A stretch of DNA of 64,000 nucleotides, taken from assembly GCF_003385845.1 (NCBI RefSeq), contig NZ_QRDJ01000007.1, positions 211,281-275,280 on the forward strand, given 5' to 3'. This document shows, piece by piece, positions 1 through 9,160 of the stretch. Origin of the DNA: Kushneria indalinina DSM 14324 (GTDB taxonomy: Bacteria; Pseudomonadota; Gammaproteobacteria; Pseudomonadales; Halomonadaceae). The notes under the pieces were generated by a model. That model was given only the letters and a program-made list of their open reading frames with translations, ran no database searches and was not told the origin of the DNA. A program made the translations under genes and the position numbers. The number at the start of each line of letters is the position of its first letter. Positions within the stretch are counted from its first letter, which is position 1.

Positions 1-1
1 C

Positions 2-541
2 CTGTTGCCGACTGACACCCTGGCGCCCACCGGCAGACTGGTCGATCTGGAGCACGCGCGCCTCAGGATGCTGATGGTAGAAGGTGCCGAACTGCCCGGG
101 CAGCGACGATCCCGGCGTCGAAAGCCGCTCTTTCTGGGCGCCTATCTGTTCTATCGCCCCACGGCGATGTCGCTAAGCGCGATCGCCAGCCAACAGCAGC
201 CGTTTCGCGAGGACAACGAACCGGACGCCGAATTCGTGCTGTATCCGGATGAGCTTGATGAGGATTACGGCTTCCGCCGGGTGGATCAGGAGGGTCGCGA
301 GGAGAAACTGACACCGGTGGAATCCGAGCTGGCTCGTCTGCCGGATGAGGCGCTGGCGAACCCGCGCGTGTCGCCCTGGAACGAGCCGGACTACATGGCC
401 GCCCTGAGTGAGCAGGCCGACGCCATGGACATGACGCTGGAGCGCTGTGCGAGGCGCTTCGGCCGCATTCGTTTGAAACCGGATCGCGCCCCGCAGGGAT
501 GGCACTTCCATCCCGCGCTGGGGTTTGTGAGGAAAAAATGA
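2..541 (+). CDS. cas3: Cas3 (type I-F), C-terminal fragment cut by window edge
   Basis: An open frame runs in from the left edge and stops at 539-541, 27 bases before csy1. About 180 residues are visible. They are rich in acidic and tryptophan residues and end in WHFHPALGFVRKK, which resembles the C-terminal end of type I-F Cas3 (the Cas2-Cas3 fusion nuclease-helicase that degrades DNA after Cascade binding). No helicase or HD motif falls inside the window, so the call rests on the tail and on the position directly before csy1, the standard I-F order cas1-cas3-csy1-4. The true start is outside the window; the ATG/TTG codons near position 5 are internal. Confidence 0.8.
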   Translation: MLPTDTLAPTGRLVDLEHARLRMLMVEGAELPGQRRSRRRKPLFLGAYLFYRPTAMSLSAIASQQQPFREDNEPDAEFVLYPDELDEDYGFRRVDQEGREEKLTPVESELARLPDEALANPRVSPWNEPDYMAALSEQADAMDMTLERCARRFGRIRLKPDRAPQGWHFHPALGFVRKK

Positions 542-568
542 CCAACAACTCTACAAACGAGGGGGAGC

Positions 569-1915
569 ATGTCAGAACACATCAATAGTCCGCCGCCATC
601 ACTGGAAGCGTTGATTCATGGCTTCATGCATGACCGTTTTCAGACCAAAACGGAAAAGCTAGCGCCGGATGACCCCGTCTATCTCAAACTGCAACAGCAG
701 TTCGAGCCGCAGACCTGGCTTGCCGACGCTGCACATCGTGTCAGCCAGCTCCAGGTCGTGACCCATTCGCTCAAGGCGATTCATCCCGACGCCAAGGGCA
801 CCAACCTGTACGTCGAGCCCGGTCAGCTCAAGCGCAACGAGCTGGTCGGCAGCCATTGTCTGCCTGCCGATTTCGACGGCGATGTGGTCGGCAATGCGGC
901 CGCTCTGGATGTTTACAAGTTCCTGAAACTGCAGTGGGAGGGGCGCTCTCTGCTGGAGCGAGCCCTCGAAGGTGACCAAGCACTGATCGAGGCGCTCAGT
1001 GATGACCGCGCCGAAGCCCAGTCCTGGGTGCAGGCCTTTGCCAATATCGTCGAGCCCAAGGGCACGCCGAGTTCCCACGCCCGCGGCAAACAGTTGTACT
1101 GGCTGGTCGGTGATGAGCCAGGCGATAACGCCAATTACCACCTGCTCGCACCGCTTTATGCCACCGCGCTGGCGCATCCATTTCACGCACGAGTGAGCGA
1201 GGCACGCTTTGGCGAACACGCCAAAACCGGGCGCAAGGCGCGACGAGACAATGCGGCGTTTGAAGGCGGCTATGCCGACTACCTCAATCTGGCCGTTCAG
1301 AAGTTCGGCGGCACCAAGCCGCAGAATATCTCCCAGCTCAACAGCGAGCGCGGCGGCCAGAACTATCTGCTCGCTTCACTGCCGCCCCACTGGCAGTCGC
1401 GCGACGTCTATCCACCCATGCGCGATGCGCTTCAGACCTTCGGCCGGCGTCAGGAAGTACGGCGCACGCTCGATGATCTGAAGCGATTTCTCGAATCCGA
1501 CCCCGCCGCCAACAGGCACACGCGCGATCGGCGCGATGACCTGACGGCCATGCTGGTCGATGAGCTGATGCTGTTCATCTTCGACATTCACTCGGTGCCA
1601 GCGGGCTGGACGACCGATGAGCGCTGTCAGTTGGCGGCGGAGGAGCAGTACTGGCTCGATCCGAGGCGCGCGGAACTCGATGCAGAATTCGCCGAGGCGC
1701 GGCGTCAGTCCGATTGGCATGACAAGATCAGCGCGCGCGCCGCCCAGTGGCTCAATCGCACGCTCAACCGTGATAGCCCGCTCAATCTCGGTGACGTCGA
1801 GCATGAACACTGGAAAGGGCGATTCGACAGCGTACTCAAAAGCTTTCGCCGCCAGCTTGATGACCTGCAGGACACGCTGCGCGATGACGACGAAGACGAA
1901 GGAGCCGCGGCATGA
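569..1915 (+). CDS. csy1: CRISPR type I-F Cascade subunit Csy1 (Cas8f)
   Basis: 448 residues, close to the usual ~430-450 of Csy1. Csy1 is the large subunit of the I-F surveillance complex; with Csy2 it holds the 5' handle of the crRNA and recognises the PAM. The conserved Csy1 stretch FGGTKPQNISQLNSERGG lies at residues 246-263. A GGGGGAG ribosome-binding site stands 4-10 bases before the ATG. The gene overlaps csy2 by four bases (ATGA), showing translational coupling in a cas3-csy1-csy2-csy3-csy4 operon. No sign of damage. Confidence 0.97.
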   Translation: MSEHINSPPPSLEALIHGFMHDRFQTKTEKLAPDDPVYLKLQQQFEPQTWLADAAHRVSQLQVVTHSLKAIHPDAKGTNLYVEPGQLKRNELVGSHCLPADFDGDVVGNAAALDVYKFLKLQWEGRSLLERALEGDQALIEALSDDRAEAQSWVQAFANIVEPKGTPSSHARGKQLYWLVGDEPGDNANYHLLAPLYATALAHPFHARVSEARFGEHAKTGRKARRDNAAFEGGYADYLNLAVQKFGGTKPQNISQLNSERGGQNYLLASLPPHWQSRDVYPPMRDALQTFGRRQEVRRTLDDLKRFLESDPAANRHTRDRRDDLTAMLVDELMLFIFDIHSVPAGWTTDERCQLAAEEQYWLDPRRAELDAEFAEARRQSDWHDKISARAAQWLNRTLNRDSPLNLGDVEHEHWKGRFDSVLKSFRRQLDDLQDTLRDDDEDEGAAA

Positions 1916-2904
1916 TCGATTCCACACCGCATCTGCTCGTGCTACCGCGGCTGCGCATCCAGAACGCCAACGCCATCTCGAGCTCGATGACCTGGGGCTT
2001 TCCCGCCATGAGCGCCTTCATGGGCGGCGTTCAGGCGCTGGAGCGCAACCTGCCCGACGACATTCGAGTGGTCTTCGACGGCGTTGGCGTGGTGTGTCAT
2101 CACATCGAGCCGCAGGTCACCGAGGGCGGTTTTACCCGAGCGTTTCATCTCACCCGCAACCCGGTGGATAAAGCCGGTAATACGGCCGCCATCGTCGAAG
2201 AAGGGCGCGCCCATCTGGACGTGACGCTACTGATCGGCATCGAGTCCGATGGTGATGATCTGGGCAGCGCCGAGCGCCGCCGGACCATCGCTTGCCAGCT
2301 GTTCGAGCAGGTGCAGGGCATGCGCATTGCCGGCGGCAGTGTCATGCCGCCGCTGAATGCGTCGAGCCGGCAGCGCCCCGAACTGATCACCTTCGATGCC
2401 GATGAAGCGCAGCGCGCCAAACAGTGGCGCCGGCTCAAGCGCCGGCTGCTGCCTGGCTTTGCGCTGGTGCTGCGCGATGACTACCTGACCGAGCACACCG
2501 CAACGCTCCAGGCCAAGGACGACAGCGCCACGGCGCTGGACGCCTGGCTCGATCTCTGCCGGCTCAACCACGAGTGCCAAGTCGACACCCAGCAGGATAG
2601 AGAAGGCCGGACGAAAGAGGTGGCGACGTGGGAAATCCGCCGCCCCTACCCCGGCTGGCTGGTGCCGATTCCGGTCGGCTACGGCGCCATTTCCGACCTG
2701 TTCGAGCCCGGCGAAGTCGCCAACGCCCGCGACCCGAGCGTGCCGTTCCAGTTCGTCGAAAGCCTCTATTCCATCGGTGAGTGGGTCAGCCCGCATCGCC
2801 TGCGAAGCCCCGATGCGCTGCTCTGGTTCGTCGACAACGACCTCGAGCGCGGCATCTACCGCCTTACCAACGACTACGCCCTGACCCACTCGACAAACGA
2901 CTGA
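1912..2904 (+). CDS. csy2: CRISPR type I-F Cascade subunit Csy2 (Cas5f)
   Basis: 330 residues, the normal family length. Csy2 is the Cas5-like RAMP protein that pairs with Csy1 at the 5' end of the crRNA. The N-terminal RAMP strand ([18 protein letters not shown]) and the conserved [12 protein letters not shown] segment that follows are both visible. The start codon overlaps the csy1 stop (ATGA) and the stop lies 17 bases before csy3, so it is in the middle of the operon. Intact. Confidence 0.97.
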   Translation: MIDSTPHLLVLPRLRIQNANAISSSMTWGFPAMSAFMGGVQALERNLPDDIRVVFDGVGVVCHHIEPQVTEGGFTRAFHLTRNPVDKAGNTAAIVEEGRAHLDVTLLIGIESDGDDLGSAERRRTIACQLFEQVQGMRIAGGSVMPPLNASSRQRPELITFDADEAQRAKQWRRLKRRLLPGFALVLRDDYLTEHTATLQAKDDSATALDAWLDLCRLNHECQVDTQQDREGRTKEVATWEIRRPYPGWLVPIPVGYGAISDLFEPGEVANARDPSVPFQFVESLYSIGEWVSPHRLRSPDALLWFVDNDLERGIYRLTNDYALTHSTND

Positions 2905-2921
2905 TCATCAAGGAGAACACC

Positions 2922-3956
2922 ATGGCCAAGAACGACGTCCTCAAGACCGCTTCCGTCCTCGCCTTCGAGCGCAAGCTCGACCCCTCTGATGCGCTGCTGA
3001 GCGCCGGTTCGTGGGACGCGCGAGATCAGGTTCAGACGTGGCCCGGCATTCCGGTTCGCGAGAAATCCGTACGCGGCACCATCTCCAACCGCCTGAAGAC
3101 GAAGGATCAGGACCCGGCCAAACTCGACGCCGCGATTGAAAATCCCAACCTGCAGACGGTGGACGTCGCCGCCCTGCCCCATGACGCCGATACGCTGGCG
3201 GTGCGCTTTACGCTGCGTGTGCTTGCCGGCGCGGGTAACCCCTCCGCCTGCAACAACGCTGCGTATCAGCAGAAGCTCAAGCAGACGGTCAGTGGCTACG
3301 TCAGCGAGCAGGGCTTTAGCGAGCTGGCGCACCGCTACGCCTGCAACCTCGCCAACGGCCGCTTCCTCTGGCGCAATCGCATGGGGGCCGAACAGATTGA
3401 AGTCGTCGTCAGCCAGATGAAGCAGGGCCAGCCAGAAAAAAGCTGGACGTTCGATGCGCTCGAGCACTCGACGCGTGATTTCGCCGGCACCGACCAGACG
3501 CGTGAGCTGGGCGAGACCATCGCTGCGGCGCTGGCCGGTGAGCAGTACCTGCTGCTGGACGTAGTGGCCTTTGCCCGTGTAGGCGCCGGTCAGGAGGTCT
3601 TCCCGTCACAGGAACTGATCCTGGATCGTTCGCGCGGCGACAAAAGCAAAACGCTCTATCAAATCGGCGACGACAGAAATGCCGCCATCCATTCCCAGAA
3701 GCTGGGCAATGCCCTGCGCACCATCGACACCTGGTACCCGACGCCGGAAGACGGCAGCGAACTCGGGCCTATTGCAGTGGAGCCCTACGGCTCGGTCACC
3801 ACGCAGGGCGCCGCCTACCGCCAGCCGAAGCAGAAAGTGGATTTCTACAATCTGCTGGATAACTGGCTGTTGAAGGATCAGGTGCCCGCCACCGAGAATC
3901 AGCACTTCGTGATGGCGACCCTGATTCGCGGCGGCGTCTTCGGCGATGCGGGGTGA
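2922..3956 (+). CDS. csy3: CRISPR type I-F Cascade backbone subunit Csy3 (Cas7f)
   Basis: 344 residues, matching the ~340-residue Csy3 family. Six copies form the backbone along the spacer part of the crRNA. The start at 2922 is chosen over upstream in-frame codons because it follows AAGGAGAACACC and gives the typical N-terminus ([19 protein letters not shown]). Family-typical stretches include SAGSWDARD near the N-terminus and RGGVFGDAG at the C-terminus. Only three bases separate its stop from csy4. Intact. Confidence 0.97.
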   Translation: MAKNDVLKTASVLAFERKLDPSDALLSAGSWDARDQVQTWPGIPVREKSVRGTISNRLKTKDQDPAKLDAAIENPNLQTVDVAALPHDADTLAVRFTLRVLAGAGNPSACNNAAYQQKLKQTVSGYVSEQGFSELAHRYACNLANGRFLWRNRMGAEQIEVVVSQMKQGQPEKSWTFDALEHSTRDFAGTDQTRELGETIAAALAGEQYLLLDVVAFARVGAGQEVFPSQELILDRSRGDKSKTLYQIGDDRNAAIHSQKLGNALRTIDTWYPTPEDGSELGPIAVEPYGSVTTQGAAYRQPKQKVDFYNLLDNWLLKDQVPATENQHFVMATLIRGGVFGDAG

Positions 3957-3959
3957 GGC

Positions 3960-4529
3960 ATGGATCACTATCTCGATCTTCGGCTGCGCCCCGACCCGGA
4001 CTTTCCCCCATCCATGCTGATGGGGGCGCTCTACGCCAAACTGCACCGTGCGCTGTTCGACCTTCAGGCCGAGGATATCGGCGTGAGCTTTCCTGACCAC
4101 AGGACCGGCGTGAACGCGCGTACGCCCGGCGATCGCCTTCGCCTCCACGGAAAGAAGGACCGGCTCGAACAGCTGATGGCACTGCCATGGCTGGCCGGTC
4201 TGAGCGAGCTTGTCGAACACGGTGGCATTACGTCCGTGCCGGAGAGCGCACAGCACCGGGTGGTTCAGCGGCGGCAGTTCAATACCGGCAGTCCCAGTCG
4301 CGCCAGACGCTACGCTCGCCGCCATGACGTGTCGGAGGCCGAGGCACAGCAATTGATGAGCGCCCCCGCCGAGCGACGCATCGAACTGCCGTTTGTGCAG
4401 ATCGCCAGCCGCTCCACGGGCGAACGCTTCGCGCTGTTTATCGAGCATGGCCAGCTGCAGTCGAACCCCGCCTCGGGACGCTTCAACCAGTATGGGCTAA
4501 GCCGGGAAGCCACCATCCCCTGGTTTTAA
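3960..4529 (+). CDS. csy4: CRISPR type I-F crRNA endonuclease Csy4 (Cas6f)
   Basis: 189 residues, typical of Cas6f. It cuts the pre-crRNA at the 3' base of the repeat hairpin and stays bound. The catalytic histidine is present at residue 29 (LYAKLHR), and the C-terminal half has the basic arginine-rich segment (SPSRARRYARRH) that in the family contacts the stem-loop major groove. The repeat of the adjacent array has the matching hairpin (CTGCC / GGCAG). Starts three bases after csy3; last gene of the cas operon. Confidence 0.96.
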   Translation: MDHYLDLRLRPDPDFPPSMLMGALYAKLHRALFDLQAEDIGVSFPDHRTGVNARTPGDRLRLHGKKDRLEQLMALPWLAGLSELVEHGGITSVPESAQHRVVQRRQFNTGSPSRARRYARRHDVSEAEAQQLMSAPAERRIELPFVQIASRSTGERFALFIEHGQLQSNPASGRFNQYGLSREATIPWF

Positions 4530-4534
4530 CCCTT

Positions 4535-4565
4535 TTTTGCGGGCGCCATAACGGCGCTCGCAAAA
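4535..4565. repeat. Inverted repeat just after csy4
   Basis: Arms TTTTGCGGGCGCC (4535-4547) and GGCGCTCGCAAAA (4553-4565) pair at 12 of 13 positions around a 5-base loop. The T-run is on the 5' side and the A-run on the 3' side, the reverse of a Rho-independent terminator, so it is not a conventional terminator for csy4. Confidence 0.7.
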
Positions 4566-4643
4566 TCAATGGCTTATGGAGACGCGATAAAAAAGGGTAT
4601 ATTGAGGTGAATATGCCGAAAGCTATTTAAAAACATACGCTTG

Positions 4644-4658
4644 AGCGCATTATGCGCT
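4644..4658. repeat. Perfect inverted repeat abutting the first CRISPR repeat
   Basis: AGCGCA-TTA-TGCGCT, a perfect 6-bp stem with a 3-base loop, ending two bases before the first repeat at 4660. Position at the leader-repeat junction suggests a possible role in integration or in the 5' end of the pre-crRNA, but this is inference. Confidence 0.6.
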
Positions 4659-4659
4659 A

Positions 4660-5766
4660 GTTCGCTGCCGCCCAGGCAGCTCAGAAATGGATAACGTCAT
4701 TCGTGTACCCGATAGTAGGGTTCGCTGCCGCCCAGGCAGCTCAGAAACGCTCAAGGCCGAACAGCTCATCGCTATGCGTGTTCGCTGCCGCCCAGGCAGC
4801 TCAGAAATGCTCATCGCTGATGACGTGGAATCGCAGAAGGTTCGCTGCCGCCCAGGCAGCTCAGAAAATCGGCAGCTGGGCGTAAGTCATGACGATCGAG
4901 TTCGCTGCCGCCCAGGCAGCTCAGAAACGATCGAATGCATAGGTGCCGCCGCTGTTTTGGTTCGCTGCCGCCCAGGCAGCTCAGAAATTGGTGCAGCGGT
5001 CGCGCACGCTCTCCGGCATGTTCGCTGCCGCCCAGGCAGCTCAGAAAAGCAGGGCGATGCCGGTGCGCGATCCCAGCAAGTTCGCTGCCGCCCAGGCAGC
5101 TCAGAAAATCTCGCATGTAAGATGACGGCCAGACAAAGAGTTCGCTGCCGCCCAGGCAGCTCAGAAAGATATGGTTGGGGAAGTGTTGCTCTAGTGCTTG
5201 TTCGCTGCCGCCCAGGCAGCTCAGAAATAGCTCAATGCGCGTTCCGCGCGGCAGATACGGTTCGCTGCCGCCCAGGCAGCTCAGAAAACGATTTCTGTTC
5301 CTTCTGGTTCTTCTCTCGAGTTCGCTGCCGCCCAGGCAGCTCAGAAAAATGGGGCCGAGCTGCACTTTTTGGGCACCAAGTTCGCTGCCGCCCAGGCAGC
5401 TCAGAAAACGTATCGATCCAACCCCGAGGCCGAGGTGCCGTTCGCTGCCGCCCAGGCAGCTCAGAAAATTGATACAATCAAGGCACATTACAGACCAAAG
5501 TTCGCTGCCGCCTAGGCAGCTCAGAAAAATACGTCACCATGCGGCCTGCAGTATCACGAGTTCGCTGCCGCCCAGGCAGCTCAGAAAAATTCTGGCAGTT
5601 GTCATCATAGCATCAGATTGTTCGCTGCCGCCCAGGCAGCTCAGAAATGGCGCAGAACAAGCGCAACGAGCGATTCACGTTGGCTGCCGCCCAGGCAGCT
5701 CAGAAATGCGCGATGACATCGAGCAAACCATGACGCTGGTTGGATGCCGCACAGGCAGCGCGGAAA
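4660..5766 (+). CRISPR. Type I-F CRISPR array, 19 repeats and 18 spacers
   Basis: Repeats are 28 bases, beginning GTTCGCTGCCG and ending GGCAGCTCAGAAA, with hairpin CTGCC/GGCAG and an 8-base handle CTCAGAAA expected after Cas6f cleavage. The first 17 repeats recur every 60 bases (starts 4660, 4720 ... 5620) with 32-base spacers. Repeat 15 (5500) has one change (C14T). Repeat 18 (5679-5706) has one change and follows a 31-base spacer; repeat 19 (5739-5766) has five changes, so the 3' end is the old, trailer end. Spacers are all different. Same strand as the csy operon. The 60-base period is a multiple of three, which creates long false open frames through the array. Confidence 0.99.
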
Positions 5767-5920
5767 CTGCCGCCTTTTTCTGCCCGGTATCTTTCCAAGA
5801 GTATTGCCCTCCTGGCCTTCAAGTCATCGCGCTAATCTAAATTAATCTGCTCTGCTGCCGATACTAACGTCACGATTACGCTATTGAGTCGCGCACTACT
5901 TATATTGAGCAGGCCTTTCG

Positions 5921-7639
5921 ATGGAAAGTTTGGCGTCGGAAACATCACCCCAGATCGAAATTCACGATACCGAGCAGATCGCCAGCGTCGTGGAGGCACT
6001 GAGCTATCACACCCATGCGCTGTCGATCAGCGTAGAGGCGTCCTCGGTCTCCCGTCCGGTGACGCTGCGCGGGCTGGATCATGAGCGCCGGGTCCTGTCA
6101 CTTTCCCTGCTCGATGCCCAGAGCCTTGATGCCGCCGAGCTGGTCAATCAGCCACTGACACTCAGCGCCGAAGGCGATACCGAGACGCTGCTTTTTGAGG
6201 GCATGGTGGCACTTGAGGTGGTGCGCAATAACGACCGCCTCGAGATACGCAGCTCGCTGCCAGGGACGCTTCATACCACCTCCAAGCGCAACAGTACGCG
6301 CGTGTTTCTTTTGGAGGGTATGCAGGTCAAAACCGGTATAACCCTGTATGAAAACCAGCCGCCCATCATCGGGCGGCTGCGCAATCTTTCCATTGGCGGG
6401 GCACTGCTGGAAGTGCCTCTGGCCAACAGCGCGCCGCTGAAAACCGATGAGTTCATGGCCCAACTCGAACTCTCCTTTCCCAACGGGGAAGTGTTCACCA
6501 CGATGGGCCAGATTCGTCACGTCAACCCGGCCGGGCGTTCGCACTTCGCCGCCATTGGCGTGATCTTCATCAACACGGACCGCGCGCACGAGCAGCGCCT
6601 GATATATCTGGTCAACGAGACCGAGCGCGAAACGGCCTATCGCACCGGTGAGGGCGGGCGCATGAGCTTCCCGTCGCCGCTCTACTCTTCCAGTGACCCC
6701 GGCTACAGGCGCAACGCGAAGCGACAAAAGTCCGAAGAAGCTCCCATGGTGGGCACCCTGCTTGAGGTAGCCCGCCAGCTGCATATCTTTTTGCTGGCCC
6801 TTCAGAACCAGCGCCCGCTGCCAGCGAACTGTCTGTTTGATAGTGCCGATATATTACTGACGCTTTTGAACAAGCAGCGCCAGAATCTTTTTTACGCCCT
6901 GCACTGCCTGCACCAGCAGCCAACCTGGGTGCAGCACTCGCTGAACGTGGCCGTGCGGCTGGGAGATCTGGTGTTGAGCGAATCCGATCACGCCCCTCGG
7001 GCTCGTGAGGTGGTAATCGCCGCGCTGGTCCATGACATGGGCAAGCCGATGCTGATCGACGATACGCTGCCCTCGATTGAAGGCACGCTCGATATCCGCC
7101 AGCGCGATTACCTGCGCCGCCATGTGCCCGTACTGATGGAAGCGCTTGAGGGTATTGACTGGCTCGCACCGGCCATGCGCCATGACGTGATCCAGTGTAT
7201 CAACGAACGTCTGGACGGCAGCGGCTATCCGCAGGGTTGCAAGGGAGACGCGCTTTCCCCCATCGCGCGCATGGCGGCCGTGGTCGATACCGTGGATGCC
7301 ATGACACGCGCACGGGGCGGTCGGCGCGGCAAAACGGCCATCGAGGCTTACCGCTATCTCTATCACCGCCCCGAGTGCTTCGACAAGCAGTGGGTGACGC
7401 GCTATATCCAGCGTCACGGTTTTTACCCGATCGGCAGCCTGGTGAAGTTTTCAGGGGGCTTTCTGGCCTGGGTCATGGAGCTGGATGACAGCGGCCAGCC
7501 ACGCCGCGTACGCGTGGTGCGCAACCTGAAACGCGAAGATCGCACCATGAATGACATTCTGAGCCGGGTCGACTTTGCCCAGCTGGGGACGCTGGAAAGC
7601 CTGATGCGCCCCGAAGGCTTTGGCCTGGCGCCCTACTGA
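5921..7639 (+). CDS. PilZ domain / HD-GYP-like c-di-GMP signalling protein
   Basis: 572 residues. An N-terminal YcgR-like region (about 15-115) is followed by a PilZ domain with both c-di-GMP binding motifs, RNSTR (123-127) and NLSIGG (155-160). After a linker, an HD-type phosphohydrolase domain covers about 310-500, with H339, HD at 371-372, H401, DGSGYP at 432-437 and D456. In canonical HD-GYP enzymes the sequence before DGxGYP is HHE; here it is INE (427-429), and the later RPYR signature is missing, so the metal site is altered and c-di-GMP hydrolysis is doubtful. No membrane segment is evident. Likely a cytoplasmic c-di-GMP receptor controlling motility or surface behaviour. It starts 154 bases after the CRISPR array and ends five bases from a convergent LysR gene; no operon partner. 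Confidence 0.85.
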   Translation: MESLASETSPQIEIHDTEQIASVVEALSYHTHALSISVEASSVSRPVTLRGLDHERRVLSLSLLDAQSLDAAELVNQPLTLSAEGDTETLLFEGMVALEVVRNNDRLEIRSSLPGTLHTTSKRNSTRVFLLEGMQVKTGITLYENQPPIIGRLRNLSIGGALLEVPLANSAPLKTDEFMAQLELSFPNGEVFTTMGQIRHVNPAGRSHFAAIGVIFINTDRAHEQRLIYLVNETERETAYRTGEGGRMSFPSPLYSSSDPGYRRNAKRQKSEEAPMVGTLLEVARQLHIFLLALQNQRPLPANCLFDSADILLTLLNKQRQNLFYALHCLHQQPTWVQHSLNVAVRLGDLVLSESDHAPRAREVVIAALVHDMGKPMLIDDTLPSIEGTLDIRQRDYLRRHVPVLMEALEGIDWLAPAMRHDVIQCINERLDGSGYPQGCKGDALSPIARMAAVVDTVDAMTRARGGRRGKTAIEAYRYLYHRPECFDKQWVTRYIQRHGFYPIGSLVKFSGGFLAWVMELDDSGQPRRVRVVRNLKREDRTMNDILSRVDFAQLGTLESLMRPEGFGLAPY

Positions 7640-7644
7640 AACGC

Positions 7645-8547
7645 TCAGCCGCGTTCGAGTACGACCGGCGGCGTCAGGGGCTGGGCGAGGAAGCGGTCGC
7701 GCAGCCAGCTGCCGGCCACGCCCAGCCCGCGACTGGCATGCCAGCCCAGCTCGAGTGCGACCCAGCGCTCAAGCGCCGGTGCGGTCAGCGTGACCAGTGA
7801 CGGGCGCGCCGGCGAGGCCGCAATCACGTGATCGGACATCAGCGTCCAGCCCACCCCGTGCTTGACCAGCTCCAGCATCACGAAGTGGCTTTCCACCCAC
7901 CACACATCCGCGCCCACGCGCTCGGCCAGCCGCGAACCGGGCTGGCCGCGGGTGGCCACGATCAGCTGGCGATGCTGTCGCAGCGCCTCGGGGGTCACGC
8001 TTGCCTCATCCGTCAGCGGGTGCGTCCGACCACACACCAGCCGCAGCGGTACGCGCCCCAGCGGGCGGGTCTCGAGCGCCGGAAACAGGGGCTGCGGGCG
8101 GCAGATCACGCCCAGATCCGCCTGACCCGACTCCAGCATGCGCCCGACATCCTCCAGCAGGGGGAAGTGCATCTCTACCTCCACGCTCGGGAACTGCCGG
8201 GCAAAATCCTGCATCAGTCCGCCGATCAGGTGCTCGGGATAAAACTCGTCGATGGCCAGGCTCAGACGCGGCTCGATATGGGCTTCCAGCCGGCGCGCCA
8301 CGCCCAGAAAGCGCTCGCGCCGGGCCAGTACGCCTCTCGCCTCTTCCACCATGCGCACGCCACTTTCGGTGAGCACCGGCAGGCGGGCGCTGCGATCAAA
8401 GAGCGTCAGGCCCAGATCCAGCTCCAGATTGGCCACGTGGGTACTGACCAGCGACTGCGCCTTGCCAAGGCGGCGCGCCGCGGCCGAGAACGATCCGGTT
8501 TCGGCGGTGGCAACAAGGGCATTGAGCTGTTCCAGCGTCGGGGTCAT
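7645..8547 (-). CDS. LysR-family transcriptional regulator
   Basis: 300 residues from the ATG at 8547, the normal LysR length; 35 extra in-frame codons upstream are not family-like and run into the divergent promoter. The N-terminus holds the winged helix-turn-helix (about residues 5-62: LNALVATAETGSFSAAARRLG), followed by the periplasmic-binding-like effector domain. It is transcribed away from a PACE efflux gene, with 124 bases between them containing a perfect palindrome. That arrangement matches regulator/efflux pairs such as AceR/AceI, so it probably controls the neighbour. Inducer unknown. Confidence 0.92.
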   Translation of the reverse strand: MTPTLEQLNALVATAETGSFSAAARRLGKAQSLVSTHVANLELDLGLTLFDRSARLPVLTESGVRMVEEARGVLARRERFLGVARRLEAHIEPRLSLAIDEFYPEHLIGGLMQDFARQFPSVEVEMHFPLLEDVGRMLESGQADLGVICRPQPLFPALETRPLGRVPLRLVCGRTHPLTDEASVTPEALRQHRQLIVATRGQPGSRLAERVGADVWWVESHFVMLELVKHGVGWTLMSDHVIAASPARPSLVTLTAPALERWVALELGWHASRGLGVAGSWLRDRFLAQPLTPPVVLERG

Positions 8548-8584
8548 CGCAGGCTCTACACAATGAAAGAAATCGATCGAAGAT

Positions 8585-8603
8585 CCATCTGCAAAACAGA
8601 TGG
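8585..8603. promoter_or_regulatory. Candidate LysR operator between divergent regulator and efflux gene
   Basis: CCATCTG-CAAAA-CAGATGG, a perfect 7-bp inverted repeat with a 5-base centre (19 bases), sits in the 124-base divergent intergenic region, 38 bases upstream of the LysR start and 69 bases upstream of the PACE start. Size and position fit a LysR-type binding site; the regulator assignment is inferred from proximity. Confidence 0.6.
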
Positions 8604-8671
8604 GTTCCAACTTGGTTTTGGCACTTTCATGAATGATAGTGCGCAGCATCACTTACCGGAAGCTCGACACC

Positions 8672-9121
8672 ATGCGCACCACCCTTGATCGCATTCGCCA
8701 CACGCTGATGTTTGAAATCATCGGCCTTTTGATCGTCATGCCGCTGGGGCACCTGCTCTTTTCACTAAGCATCAGCCACATGGGCATGGTCGGCGTGATC
8801 AGCGCCGTGGTCGCCACGATCTGGAACTACGTCTACAACCTGGGCGTGGATCACGCGCTGAAGCGCCTGCGCGGCCATGTGCACAAGAACGTGTTCATGC
8901 GCGTCATTCACGCCATCTGCTTTGAACTGGGCCTGATCTGCGTGCTGCTGCCACTGATTGCCCTTTATCTGGGCCAGACCCTGGCCGAGGCCGCACCGCT
9001 GGTCACCTCGCTGGCGCTCTTTTATGTGGTCTACGCCTTTGTCTTTAACTGGGTCTATGACGTGGTCTTTCCGATTCCGGACAGCCCGGCACGCGGCGAG
9101 GCGCCAACAAACCGGGCCTGA
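8672..9121 (+). CDS. PACE-family (AceI-like) multidrug/biocide efflux protein
   Basis: 149 residues forming four membrane segments in two bacterial transmembrane pair (BTP) repeats. The hallmark motifs are visible: an early FEIIGLL segment, WNYVYNLGVDHA at the end of the second helix, and FNWVYDVVFPIP after the fourth. PACE proteins export cationic biocides such as chlorhexidine, or polyamines, using the proton gradient. The ATG at 8672 gives the normal N-terminus MRTTLDRIRHTLMFE and has GGAAG upstream; an earlier in-frame start would add 13 atypical residues. Divergent from a LysR gene. Confidence 0.92.
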   Translation: MRTTLDRIRHTLMFEIIGLLIVMPLGHLLFSLSISHMGMVGVISAVVATIWNYVYNLGVDHALKRLRGHVHKNVFMRVIHAICFELGLICVLLPLIALYLGQTLAEAAPLVTSLALFYVVYAFVFNWVYDVVFPIPDSPARGEAPTNRA

Positions 9122-9160
9122 GGATGCAGGGACCGTGACTGGACAGGGACGATTGACGAA

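Larger units (their letters stand above)
4530..4659 (+). promoter_or_regulatory. CRISPR leader
   Basis: 130 bases between csy4 and the first repeat, clearly more A/T-rich than the surrounding genes, especially 4585-4640 (runs of A and T, a TATATT at 4598-4603). The leader must be on this side because the repeats degenerate at the other end of the array. It should carry the pre-crRNA promoter and the integration signals for new spacers; individual promoter boxes are too weak to assign. It holds two inverted repeats, listed separately. Confidence 0.75.

Noticed and set aside
4535..4565. Hairpin after csy4 as a Rho-independent terminator
   Set aside because: T-run precedes and A-run follows the stem on both strands, so no U-tract follows it.
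4687..5840. Long open frames with repeating VRCRPGSSE-, FLSCLGGSE- and SLPPRQLRK-like peptides
   Set aside because: They are produced by the 60-base period of the CRISPR array, a multiple of three; not genes.
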